Part shown: in pieces, positions 31,747-42,592 of the stretch
Layout: every line of letters starts with the position of its first letter
Numbering within the stretch: the first letter of the stretch is position 1
Assembly (NCBI GenBank): GCA_010015805.1
Contig: ML978143.1
Coordinates: 62,001 to 126,000, forward strand
Direction: 5' to 3'
DNA length: 64,000 nucleotides
Origin: Rhizodiscina lignyota
Taxonomy: Eukaryota > Ascomycota > Dothideomycetes > Aulographales > Rhizodiscinaceae
The notes under the pieces: generated by a model
What the model saw: the letters and a program-made list of their open reading frames with translations, nothing else
Database searches by the model: none
Told to the model about the DNA's origin: nothing
Program-made: the position numbers and the translations under genes

Positions 31747-33317
31747 TCAAACCAACCGCCAGGGCTCTTTTCGAGGTTTCAGTGCCAACACTCGCGCCGA
31801 CCGAATCCCCATGCTCTGATCGATAAATTCGAGGGTCGCAATTATCCACCTTTCCCTTTCACTGCCTTGCTCTACACTCCACCTAGCCATATGCAACTGG
31901 CAGAGCAACAAATAGCCACACAGCGCAATCTTCCTTCTTGCTCGAGTCTCGTTGCCCTTTGAGTCAATCTCATACAGCATGAATGGCACGCTGGCACACA
32001 CGCCAGACACCATATTCTCAACAATAGCTCTTGAATATGCTTCTCGCATTCGCAAGCGATCGTGTTCATCGAGAAGAGAGAGACAATGCAAGAGCAGATT
32101 GTGGAGGTGCATTCGCTTGCTGTAGTGACCGAGCCAGATATTTGCGATCCACAGATCGTGGTAAGTGTAAGCTTCTTGTCCAACAGCGTGCGTTGATGAC
32201 TCTGACGGCAGGGAGATCGTTCGCCGACCCCACGTGTCGGAAGACAAATACGTGTCGAGCCATTTTTGGTAACCTGCGTCAATGGCGAATCCGGTTTGGA
32301 TATGATTTTGAAGCTGTAACTGTGACCACGGATGTTGGAAATCACTCTCAAACAGTAGCCGGGCTTCCGCACACCAGTACGCGGTGCGGAGATGTAGTCT
32401 CTCAATCTGTAGCGGAGGCTTCTTAATGCCGCAAAGCTCGAGATACTCGGCCGCCTCCTCAATAGGTCGTTCAAGCAGATTCAAGTTATGCTGAATCTGC
32501 GCAACAACATGAGCAGTTCGGTCAGAGACAAGGCACTTTCAAGACTTACAGCAAGCGAATGAGTGACAGCATAAAGGCATTTGCCCACCGGGCTACGAAA
32601 TTGTTCGGCACCGCGAAGCCTGAGTAGCTGGGACCGACCTCTGTGATGGTGTTTCTCCAAAACTGAACGGCCACTGAGGAGCTGTGTAACAATGTTAGTC
32701 TCAAAATCTTATGTATTATGTGTGGAATGGATGAGTCGCTGATACTTACCTCACACATGCCAACAAGCCAAGATGCAGCCAGCGTCGAATCTTTCTTGAG
32801 CTCTGCCGGATTCTGTAATGCGGCGTTGAGCGATATCAAAGCGAACCCGTACGTCGCATCGGCCTCAGCAGCCATCTGTTGATGCCCAAGCTGGTTCGCC
32901 CGATTGCTTAATGCCGCAGCAAGCAGAGCTTGTTTGAAGCAATCAGACGAATCACGACTCCCGCAAAGATCCCTTATGAACCTTGTGTGGCGGAGGGCGA
33001 CATCGGAATGAAGAACGTAGTCGCCAAAGAAGCCTAGGAGGACATCATCTTTGGAATTGACTTGCGCTTCCTCTCTGTCCCTGAGGATTCTGTCGACGCG
33101 AGATTCGACCTTTTGTTCGGCGAGCATCGTCATGTCCCGCACAGTCATTTCCGTTTGGTACCCAGGACACGGCCTTCCTCTAGAGACGCAATTCTGGCAT
33201 TGTGGCTGAGCTCCATCACACTATCAAAGGTTAGACAAAGACCACTCCGAGTACAAGAAAAGATGCGAGTACTTTGATCTTGCGGCTTCTGCATGCGCCG
33301 CATCGACTTCGAGGCAT
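31747..33317 (-). CDS. Zn2Cys6 transcription factor
   Basis: Four exons (33317-33273, 33220-32750, 32681-32550, 32496-31747), introns 52, 68 and 53 nt; 465 aa. The zinc cluster is split by the first intron: exon 1 gives MPRSRCGACRSRKIK and exon 2 CDGAQPQCQNCVSRGRPCPG, i.e. C-x2-C-x6-C-x5-C-x2-C-x6-C ending in the PGY motif typical of this start-of-protein subfamily. The body matches the fungal-specific transcription factor domain (HHRGRSQLLRLRGAEQF, SPVGKCLYAV; the RLRG/SPxG motif is diagnostic). The C-terminal 250 codons are helical. Nuclear regulator; target genes unknown. The neighbouring Ost-alpha gene is divergent, with about 500 bp between the starts. Confidence 0.88.
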
Positions 33318-33814
33318 GATGGCAACTCCCGAACAACCAAAAGGGGCAGAAAGGAGCGTATGGCGGTGCTTCAGTCATGGCGCAAACCACGCGGTGCAGA
33401 AGCGCGAAATAAATGGAGTTTGACACGGTGAATGTGTCGCGAAAACGAGAACGAAAGCTGAGTTGTGAAGTTCAGGTCAGACCTGCGAACCCCTGGCTGC
33501 CGCCTCCAAGTTCAAGTCGACCCCGTCGCCACTGACTAGCCCTAAATGCAGCCAAACCATTTCGGGCAATTCTCAGCGGTGGCTCAGCTCTCTTGCCGCC
33601 CGATAGGCTGGCCTTATTTGAATGCTCGCGGAGCCCCATTTGAGGCTGGACGTTTGAGCCTTAAAATTATCATCGACGGAGACTTTCATCTGTGGGCATT
33701 GGAGCGCGATGACTTCTTATTTAATCATCTTCTTTAGTCGCGGTGTTGGGGAGTACCAGCTCTCTTCTCCTCGCACATCTCAAACTCTTCATTCAGATCA
33801 ATTTTACATTCAGT
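33318..33814. promoter_or_regulatory. Divergent intergenic region
   Basis: About 500 bp between the ATGs of the Zn2Cys6 factor (minus) and the Ost-alpha-like protein (plus); it must hold both promoters. No specific binding site is claimed. Confidence 0.4.
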
Positions 33815-35215
33815 ATGGGTCTCTTCGATTTACACAATAGCAGCTCGAATCATACATGTCCAGGGCCGAAAAATGCAGATGGACCAAGTAAGGCCACAAA
33901 CCATTCTTGGAGGTTCCGTGCTAATGCATTTAATCCGTTCAGCGATCCAGCCAGTAGTGGGCAGCTTTACAGCCCACGGCCTCTTCGTTATCGTCTCAGG
34001 CGCAACTGCGCTATTCGCCGGCTTACTCACCATATTTCTCCTCATTCGACATGCAACACATTATTCTTGCCCCAGGGAGCAAAAGCAGTAAGTTCCAATC
34101 CTCCGTCTCAAGCTACGATGCTCATCACTGACTTGAACGACAGAATAATCAGGATCATAACCATTGTCCCTTCCTTCGCAATCGTGTCGTTCCTCTGCGT
34201 TTGGCTAGACGGCTCTCCCAATCTATACATCGCACCTGGACGTGATGTCGGAGAAGCGTTTCCCATGGCGGCTTTCTTCTTACTGATGACGGCATATATT
34301 GCGCCCAACGAACAATCTCAAGACGATTGCTTTGCTCAGTTAGCCCTGCTGGACAAGAAAGGCAATGAGCTAGGTGGAGGAAGCCTGGTCTGGTTTCACG
34401 TGAGTGCTCATAATCAACCGGCTGAGGCGGGAAGCTTACTCGGAAACAGAAACTGGCTTTCATGGTCGTGCAATGGTTGCCCATTTCAATAATACTGTGG
34501 ATTGCAACAGCTATTAGCCTGGCTGTCGGCACTTATTGTGTCGATTCGAACAGCATCCACTTCGCACATATCTGGATCACCATTCTCCGCATGATCTCAA
34601 CGGGCCTAGCCATCATAGCGATCCTGCGATTCTACACTCGGTCGAAGCCTCTGCTGAAGTCCCGCGGAACTCTGAAGCAGCTCATCTGCTTCAAGGCCAT
34701 CGTATTCCTCAACTTCGTGCAGACATTCATCTTCTCGTTTCTCCGGTCATCAGGAGCTCTGCACCCGAGCAAATACTTCACTCTGAACGACCTGAGCAAT
34801 GGCCTCCCATCTCTCATTCTGTGCTGTGAAATGGCGCCGATTGCACTGTTTTTCTTCGTCGCATACCCTGTCAAGCCGTACAGTCGTAAGGGGGACCAGT
34901 GGTACCACGGAGGTCCTCTCGGCTGCTATGCAATCCTCCAAGCACTGAATCCCGTCGACATTGTCATCGAGCTGCTCCAAGGCGTACGAGCAAAGTTTCA
35001 TCGGGACGGAGGATACACATCTGTCGTGGCCCCTCACGCGAGTTACGATGGGCCTGGATATGCGGAGCCTCCGCAATATGGTCAGTACGCAAACCACGAG
35101 TACGAAATGCGAAATGAGGTATGTCGACGGAGTCGTGCACGATCCAAATGTGACACTGGCTAAGATAAATTAGCAGACGCCTCGTGTGAAAGCCCATCAT
35201 AATGGACAATATTGA
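33815..35215 (+). CDS. Ost-alpha / TMEM184 (DUF300) membrane protein
   Basis: Five exons (33815-33887, 33943-34087, 34144-34399, 34450-35118, 35174-35215), 394 aa. If the last GTATGT...ATTAG intron is retained, the ORF ends at 35163 instead. A short luminal N-terminus with NSSS/NHT glycosylation sites is followed by about seven membrane helices (HGLFVIVSGATALFAGLLTI; IIRIITIVPSFAIVSFLCVW; FMVVQWLPISIILWIATAIS; FIFSFL near 34730; MAPIALFFFVAYP). Family hallmarks include FKAIVFLNFVQTF, the (K/R)xVVFxxxWQ-like helix, and YP near the end. DUF300 proteins include the animal organic solute transporter alpha and plant/yeast vacuolar Lazarus1 proteins. Substrate in fungi unknown; a vacuolar membrane site is inference. 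Confidence 0.88.
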
Positions 35216-36736
35216 AATTGGAAAAGTGGTATGGATGTGTGAGTGGGTGAGGTGCTAGCAGGAGAGGCATTTGACGGAGGATCATTTTGAAACAGCAAAA
35301 GTCGAATTTAAAGCATGCGCTGAAAAAGTTCAGAGCCTCGTGGTTTGGAGTAACTGGCGTTGAGGAGAATGAAAGGACAAAAGGTTTTCCATCTTTGTAG
35401 CATAGCAACTCTTCTTTGATTTGAGCAGACGTATGATACCACATTGGCATGATAGTTCGAAAGAAGGAATCTGTCGGCTTCGGAAAGTGTAAAATTGATA
35501 CCCGCAGCCGTGGTCCTGTTCAAGAGCGTTCTTCCTAGCTATTGCGCAAACGCCCATAGAGTCGGAGTCGTGCCTGGAAAGCTGACGGCACGAACTTGCG
35601 TGAGGAAGATAGATTGAAGGTCTACATGGGGAAGCGGAATCATGCATATTATCATTGTGATGAACCAATGCGATCTTTTCTGAGAAAGACCGCAGTCAAC
35701 GGTATTCGAGGGTGCACATTCCAAGAGAAGAGAGAAAGGGAGAAACGCCGAAGATATCTGCACTTCTGCCCTAGCCAGCTTAGGCTAGCCTCGAGATGAA
35801 AATATGGCTTGGCTAGCGTCGGCCGCAAAGTCTTGTTCCAACCTCATTCTAAAGTGCATCACCACTGCATTCGCTAGCACTGAGAAACAGACAAAGTTTG
35901 CTTGGTCTATTGGATATTGTACGAGAAAACTCCGTCCTTTGGTTCCAGGAAGCCAGAAGTCGAGTTGGACTAGGAGGTTGAGATCCAGGCGAGTGCGACC
36001 AACGGAAAGTCGCTGCTTGCCCGGGGTGCTCAGGGGCGACTTCTCCTTCTTTCAAGGTCACTTTTCGCATCCTCGTCACAGACACACTCTCCCACCATCC
36101 ATGCCATTGCTGCGCTGCGATTGCCTTAGCGCGCCTGTGCTGCTCGCTGAGGCTTGACTTCGCCAGTATGTAGGTTCGGCTTCCGGTTTTGGCACGTGCT
36201 CAGCACTATTCCCGCAGACGCACAGCTACTCTCTGGCTTTAGCCAATTGCTTCGCAGCAATCCTTCTCTCCTTCGCAGCAATTCCTCACGCTGGACTTCC
36301 CCTAGTAGTAATTACCACTGTACTCAAAGGCGTCCTTTTCACATTAAGCATTCTGAAGGTCGGCAACTCCGCGCAGCCGAAGCCACAGGCAATAAGCCAC
36401 TATCGGTACCCCCTGACCACGGGCCGCCTTTTAGGACACTTGCGCCACCGAAATGGCAAGGTCGCGATGTAGTCTAGACCTTCACACATCTTTATTTCAG
36501 CTTCAAAAGAGCTTCGCTTATTCGTTTCATGCAGTCGCAAGGAGGAATGGCGCATCTTTACTCGGTGCCACGTAGTGTGAGTGTGCCGCGATGGCCACGA
36601 TGGAGCTGCCAATGCCTGATTTATACCCCGTATAGGCTCGGCTTTCAGTCGATGGCATTCAGCATATTTCGTCAATCTGCTCTTCATCTAAGCTCCTTTA
36701 GCCTGCCCACCCTACGCTTGACAGATCCTTACGGCC
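35216..36736. other. Gene-poor region
   Basis: About 1.5 kb without a supported gene. Short frames on both strands have no known domain. The last 100 bases are the promoter/5' UTR of the DUF3176 gene. Confidence 0.45.
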
Positions 36737-38731
36737 ATGGGAAACCCAAACTTCGACGACAAGAGCAATGTTGCGATCGAAATCCACCCAATTCCCGACT
36801 CGACATACCATCGCTTGTCTGAAGAGCCTACAACAAACCCAAACCGTCGAACCGCCGTACACCAAGACGGTCACACGGACTGGTGGCAATGGGAGCTCGT
36901 TGGCGTTACCGTCTCTCTTGCCTGCCTTGCCGCAATCATGGGCCTCCTTGCGCATTTAGATGACAAGCCGCAACCTGAATGGGCGAGGCACATGTGCATC
37001 GCGGGAAGGTGCAAGAGCGTGTCCGTAGCCGTGAACTCGGTCATCTCGTGGTTGTCCACCGTCGCGAAGATCTGCGTTCTACTTCCCATCACGAGAGGAT
37101 TGGCACAGCTCAAGTGGGTGTGGTTCGCGGAGGAGCCGAGGCAGCTCAAAGATATGGATACCTTTGAGTCTGCTAGTCGAGGCTTGACTGGAAGCGCAAT
37201 GTTGCTGTGGAAGCTGAAAGGACGGTACGGAATGTGAACCAAGTTTCCACATGCGTGTTGCTGACCGATGATTGCAGCCATATTGCAGCTGTCGGCGCGC
37301 TTGCGGTTATCTTATCTCTAGGCTTTGATCCGTTCATCCAGAATTTGGTTACATACGGCACCCAACCTTACAACAACGGTACCCAGATAGCCTACGTCAC
37401 AAACGCCACAACTTATACTATACCTGGCATTACTGATGGTAAGCAATAACAGTCCCACTTTACGACATGTGACACGGTCTGATGCGATCGCAGCAAATGA
37501 CATTGACATTGGGATGAAAACCAACATCTATGCGGCAACGTTTGCCAGCGATCCCAACGAAGCATGGGGCACGCCATTGTACTCCTGCCCAACCGGCAAT
37601 TGCAAGTGGGATACAACCCTCTCCCTTGGAGTATGTGCTCGTTGTACCGATCTATCATCTCAACTTAAGATGAACTGCTCCACCGAGAGCGACAGCCCAA
37701 CCTTTTGTGATGTGTGGCTCCCCAATGGTTTCCATTTGCAGGGTGGCAATCCTTCAGAGGGCTATGGCGTCGTAATGAACATTAATACCGTTGGTGACGC
37801 GTTCGACCAGACCCATTCGACCTACTCGAACATCGGCGCCTTTCCTCTACTGTGGACCAAATCGATTGCGGCATACGATACAGAGTATATTAAAGAGTCG
37901 ACTCCACTGGTGGCAAATGAATGTATACTGTTTGCTTGCATGTCGGTATACAATGCCACCGTCGACCAACAAAACGTAGCCACAGGACCCGCACTGAGTG
38001 GTTCGGTCTATACCGAGAATGTGATCGAAGTCTTCGAGAACTTCACAGGCGGCCCTGGTGGCGACATGACGCTGGAAATTGGACCCTTGCCGGGGTACGG
38101 ACTTCACACTCGGCGGACGTTCAGTATTGAATATGAGACTCAACGCGACATGAATACTTATTTCAACGGCTTTTTGAGCGGTAGAGCGTCTAGGACACCT
38201 AGTGGATCTGGTTGGATTTTCGGCGACGCGGTTGGTGGACCCAGCGATCTGATGCAAGCAATTTATGAGAATCAGAACCTCGATTGTTTCCCGGAGAACC
38301 CGAAGGACAAGGTCGCATGCGCGATGGAGAACATAGCAAGAGCCGCAACGAAGAGCATGCGCGACGCTTCAGTCTTGAAACCAGGCGTGAATGCGCGGAG
38401 CGCTAATTTCACTGGAGCAGGTATTGCAGTGGGTCAAGTGTTCTCGCCAACCATTTTTATCCACGTGCAATGGCCATGGATCATACTACCCGCTCTGGTC
38501 TGGGTGATGAGCTGTATCATGTTTATCGGCACTGCGTGGAAAACGCGAAGGGCTGGTGTAAAAGCCTGGAGGACAAGCCCGCTCGCACTTGTTTTTCTTG
38601 GGTTGGATCAAGATGCAGCGGAGAAGGTCAGGCAGCATGGTTTGTCAGGTGAAGGCCTTGTGAAGAAAGCAGAAGATCTGCAAGTGCAGATGCACATCGG
38701 CGAGCATGAGGCTCGTTTAGTCTCCCGCTAG
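36737..38731 (+). CDS. DUF3176 membrane protein
   Basis: Three exons (36737-37224, 37278-37438, 37494-38731), introns 53 and 55 nt, 628 aa. The N-terminus is cytosolic. Hallmarks of the DUF3176 family: DWWQWELVGVTVSLACLAAI (first helix), VNSVISWLSTVAKICVLLPI (second), LKWVWF, and after the intron HIAAVGALAVILSLGFDPFIQ. A large extracellular region follows, with paired Cys (CPTGNCKW, LGVCARCTDL, MNCS) and several N-glycosylation sequons. A last helix (WPWIILPALVWVMSCIMFIG) lies near the C-terminus. This family is abundant in moulds; topology suggests a plasma-membrane or endomembrane protein with a Cys-rich outer domain. Biochemical role unknown. Confidence 0.9.
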
Positions 38732-39747
38732 AGTAGTTGGTGAGACAAGATACTGAAAATAACTTTAGTAATAGATTTATGAAGTAAATGGCAAGCCCGC
38801 CCATTTATGGAACTTTGCAGAAAATGGAACCCGACTTTATCGCAACCATGCCTTTGCCCTTCTCAGTGCATAGTACTACCGAGGAGCCAATTCACGATGC
38901 AAAGGCCCACCTAGCGTACTAAAGTATGCAGCATAGATGTGAAGCAGTTTCTTAAGTTGAAGACGAACATGTTGAATGTGAGAGATTTAAAATAATACTA
39001 TGAATTGTCGCGCGTAACTGAGTTCTGAACTTCTGCAGCACTTCACAGCCTCCGCACACTAAATCACAAAACGTAGAAGAATGAAAGAATGGAAGAATGA
39101 AAGAATGAAAGAGAAAAAGGACAAACGAATAATAAAACTATGCTACGGACCACGACCTACGGCGGCGTGCTCCTCGAGTTAGGCTAATATTCTATTGGAG
39201 CCGTCGCGGACGGTAAGGTACGTTCCCGTGGGCTGTAGCCCAGTTTCATGCCAGAAGAGGGCAATATCGTCAGTGCTCAGGCATAGCTCGTGGCATATGA
39301 TGATGATGGCAACCTCCTCCAGGATTGCCAAATGCGTCTCAGGGCGGCTTGATCACAGCTCAGATTAAATGGCCGTATGCCTAGGTTCGAAGAAGAGAAT
39401 GTACCTGAGTGGCTTCATTCTCGGATACGGTGTTCAGAGCTAAAGTTTAACGTGTTAACGCGAAACTTGATTTGACTGTCGCAGATTCGGGGCTCACAAT
39501 TTGGATAGGTATTGATTAAAGTAGGAGTAAACAGTCGAACTGATTTCCAAGCTGCCTCCGTCATGTGAGAGAGTGGCGCAGTGTGGCCGAAGCAAAGGTG
39601 AGATCTCCGGCAGATTGTGCGAAGCTATCGGTGTTGACTCCGCGTTACTTGTTATGGAGGCGTCCTAGAGAACTTCGAGGCTATTCCGAGATATCAGATG
39701 GGAATCGGGTAGACAGATATGGTGCTTCATTAAAATGCTGTAATCGT
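38732..39747. other. Intergenic region with a short GAATGAAA microsatellite
   Basis: About 1 kb without a supported gene. At about 39079-39115 there is a run of (GAATGAAA / GAATGGAA) units. It otherwise holds the 3' ends of two convergent genes. Confidence 0.45.
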
Positions 39748-40696
39748 CTAGTGGTCTGGCTCGTCGGCTCCATCAGGTCTATCGTCTCCATCATGTCTTT
39801 CGGACCCCTTGGGGTTGCCAGGGAGTTCGTGGCTCATGTTGCCGGCTTCTAACTCGCCCGGTTGGTCTGCATACGGAAGTTCATGCCTCAGGCCGCTACC
39901 TTCTAGTTCAACAGGGTCGGGAGTTGCTTCCTTCTCGTGTACGGCATACGGGTCTACTTCAATCTGCTGGTACAGTGGTCTATCATTATCATCGAGAGAC
40001 TGTATCTGCTTCCTCTTCCTCCGTCGGAGCAAGTAGAATCCAAGTGCCGTAAGAATAAAGAGCATACTGAGAGCTGCAACTCCTGCACCGATACCAGCTT
40101 TCGTCGGGGTCGACAGAGAACTACTGGAGCCACTTTGTCGCGGTGGGGAGGTCAGAGTTGCGGAGTTTTGCGTTGTGGACGTTGGAGTTGAGGATTTCGC
40201 AGAAGATGTGCTTGTCGTAAGAGGGCCCCCAGAAAAGGTTGTAGGCTTCTCTGCCCTAGGCTCATTTTGAAATTGGAATGTCACTGTGTTGCCCAGTGAC
40301 GATGGCTCAAAAAAGAAGTGACAGTAGACACTGTCAGATGAATTTGCCTGATTGACCTTGTCGTCAAATCGAAAAGTATATGGAGGAGTCGCAGTTTCGT
40401 TCTTCAGGATGACTTCGTATGTTGAAACTAATGTTTGTTAGCCTCGATTATGACCTCCGCATAGACAAGAAAGCCGAACATTGTGCGAATGATGCGCACT
40501 GCATGTCTATCTCTGGCTTGGTGGCCGGAGACCACTCCAGTATTATGCTATCATGAAGAGACACTGGGCCGAAATTGCTTGTCGCGGTGAATCCACTTGA
40601 CCCACTACTTGGTACAGGTACGGTTGCAGCACCTCCGGGAGGGAAGACCCACGTTTGGGCATCTTTTGTTGTCGTTGTTGGTGATGTGTCAGGCAT
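39748..40696 (-). CDS. Single-pass surface protein with Ser/Thr stalk (sensor-like)
   Basis: Two exons (about 40696-40480 and 40427-39748; 52-nt intron GTTCGG...GCTAACAAACATTAG), about 298 aa with this start. An N-terminal beta-rich domain (QTWVFPPGG near its start, LEWSPATKPEIDMQC, TYEVILKNETATPPYTFRFD) is followed by a Ser/Thr-rich stalk, one membrane helix (AGIGAGVAALSMLFILTALGFYLL), a basic stop-transfer RRRKRK and an acidic cytoplasmic tail. It looks like a type I wall-stress-sensor-like protein. A signal-like hydrophobic stretch (ISIVLLLLLHFSLSGQ) lies in frame just upstream of the chosen ATG but without an in-frame ATG, so the true start may lie in an unseen upstream exon. Confidence 0.65.
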
Positions 40697-41598
40697 GGTG
40701 AATATCTCATCTACACCGCCTTTGGTTTTGATGAATATTTCTCTCTGGCCGGAAAGGGAAAAATGAAGGAGTAACAACAATACGATAGAAATGTCGGAAC
40801 CGTGGAAATCAGAATGAGAGGTGGAGACAAAGCTTTCAGATCTGCGGGCTATCGCAGCATAAATCCCTAGCTTTGCATTGAATCTGACCAGTATTTCGGC
40901 GATTATTAAGTTAGCCGCCCTCAACGAAGGGGCTGGAAAGACCCCGATTCCCTTTGCAAAATTAGTATACAGTGCATGAAGGCTCGTCTTGCACGATTGC
41001 TGGCCGTGTCAATGGAGGCTGATGAGGCGGGCAGTGCGGGCGTTGCGCTAGGATATCCTATTCCCGGTGCGCGAGCGGGCGAAACCTTGGAGATTTCGTT
41101 ACAGAAGCCTAGCAACGACCGCATGCTATGGGCTGAGCCGGCAGCTGACAGATTAAGGTGGTCAAAGAGTTGAAACCCGAATTCAAAAGATGCCCTTGAA
41201 GTTCGGTGAGTGGTAGTGAGGTACAGGAATAGCCATAAACGAGCTAGCCAATCACAGCCCTGAGACGCCGACAGGGGCGTGACGCCGGAGATGATTTATG
41301 AGTGCGTCGCGCGCCCGCCTCCCTTCCTTCAACGACCTCCTTTGAGTTGACGGTCATCAGCCACGGCTTGTATGTCCCCGTTTAGATACAGAAAGTCTCT
41401 AAACTCATCATTTGCGCATTTAACGAATCATGAAGACGTTGCAATCGAGTGTGAGCTGAACAGAGTACGTGGAGGCAGCAACATGAATGTGGGGAGGTTG
41501 AGTCATCACTGTGCCATACTCCTGAACGGCTTCTACCTTTCTTGCTAAAGATTTCTTCCAATTTCTTCTGGACCTTTGGTTTCTCTCATATTGTCCTG
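40697..41598. other. Intergenic region
   Basis: No gene supported beyond a possible 5' exon of the neighbouring surface-protein gene. The right end is the promoter of the trypsin-like gene. Confidence 0.4.
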
Positions 41599-42592
41599 AT
41601 GTCAAACCATCTTGTTCTTTCACCTCGAAGAACTAGATCACGTTCGAAGCAGCCTCGTCCCGAGGAGCCAGCTGAGGTTATCGACCTAACGCAACCTGTT
41701 GACGAGGACCGTGAAAGAGACCGCACCAATGGAAAACAAGCCGACAATTCCACTGTTGTGCTTCTCTCACCAGATCTCACAGAATCGAGAACTGGTCTAA
41801 AATCCATAAACCACGCACTGCTTCTCCGGAAACAGCGCTGGTTGCGGGATTCCACGGTGTCCATACCTGAAGGCTCCCGAAAGTTGCGAGGCCACACACG
41901 GCCCATCCCTAAAAGCTCTCACAACCTTGGGCCCGCCATTGATGCAACACTGGTGTTCGCGCAAGAGGAGGCTGGGACTGCTGTCTGTATCTCTCCTGAT
42001 GGTCTGCTTTTGACGTGCTCCCACTGCGTCGCTGAAAGTGTGGCAGAGTTCGACGGATCTAAGAACTATTGGCTTGTTCGCGTCGGGCTGTGCCGTGGAA
42101 ACGAAATGTGTAGCTTGGGACAGCAAGCGAGACCTCGCTCTACTGCAGATTGTCGCTGCGCAATCTACGGTCGATTTACCGGCTTCACTCGCAAGTAATT
42201 CACGATCCTGGACGTTTCCATTCTTCCCCCCTGCTGAGAGGCCACCAAAGATCAATGCTGCACTCAGTTGCGTTGGCCATCCAGGGAGCGAGGATCTCCA
42301 AGCAGTTCTGTCAGGGGTCAAAACGAACTATGACACGCTCTGTGTGAGCTCTGGCACTTTTCGTGGCTATGCAAAGGGCCAGGATGTGCAAGACAACTCT
42401 GAAATCGGTGCTCTCAAGCACACCTGCTGGACGTATTGGGGACACAGCGGAGCCCCTCTCATCGAACAGGCGACTGGGAAGTTGGTTGGCCTTCATTCCT
42501 CTTGGGATGATCAAACGGGGATGAGAAGAGGCGTACCGCTTGAAGCGATCTTGGAGTTTTTGAGAGAGAAGGACGGTTCTTTGGATGCTTGA
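41599..42592 (+). pseudogene. Trypsin-like serine protease gene with a frameshift
   Basis: The ATG at 41599 opens MSNHLVLSPRRTRSRSK and an acidic stretch with VIDLT, a consensus SUMO-interacting motif (about residues 29-33). The protease core starts near GPAIDATLVFAQEEAGTAVC. The catalytic His lies in LLTCSHCVAE, Asp in WDSKRDLALLQ and Ser in GHSGAPL, so the triad is readable. However, His is in one frame (to about 42075) and Asp and Ser are in another (to the TGA at 42592). The switch falls at TATTGGCTTGTTCGCG (42069-42084), where the family sequence is expected to run YW-L-LFASG. No splice signals lie there, so a 1- or 2-base deletion is the simplest reading, unless the assembly has an error. 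AT-hook/trypsin-like peptidases of this shape are common in moulds; role unknown. Confidence 0.75.
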
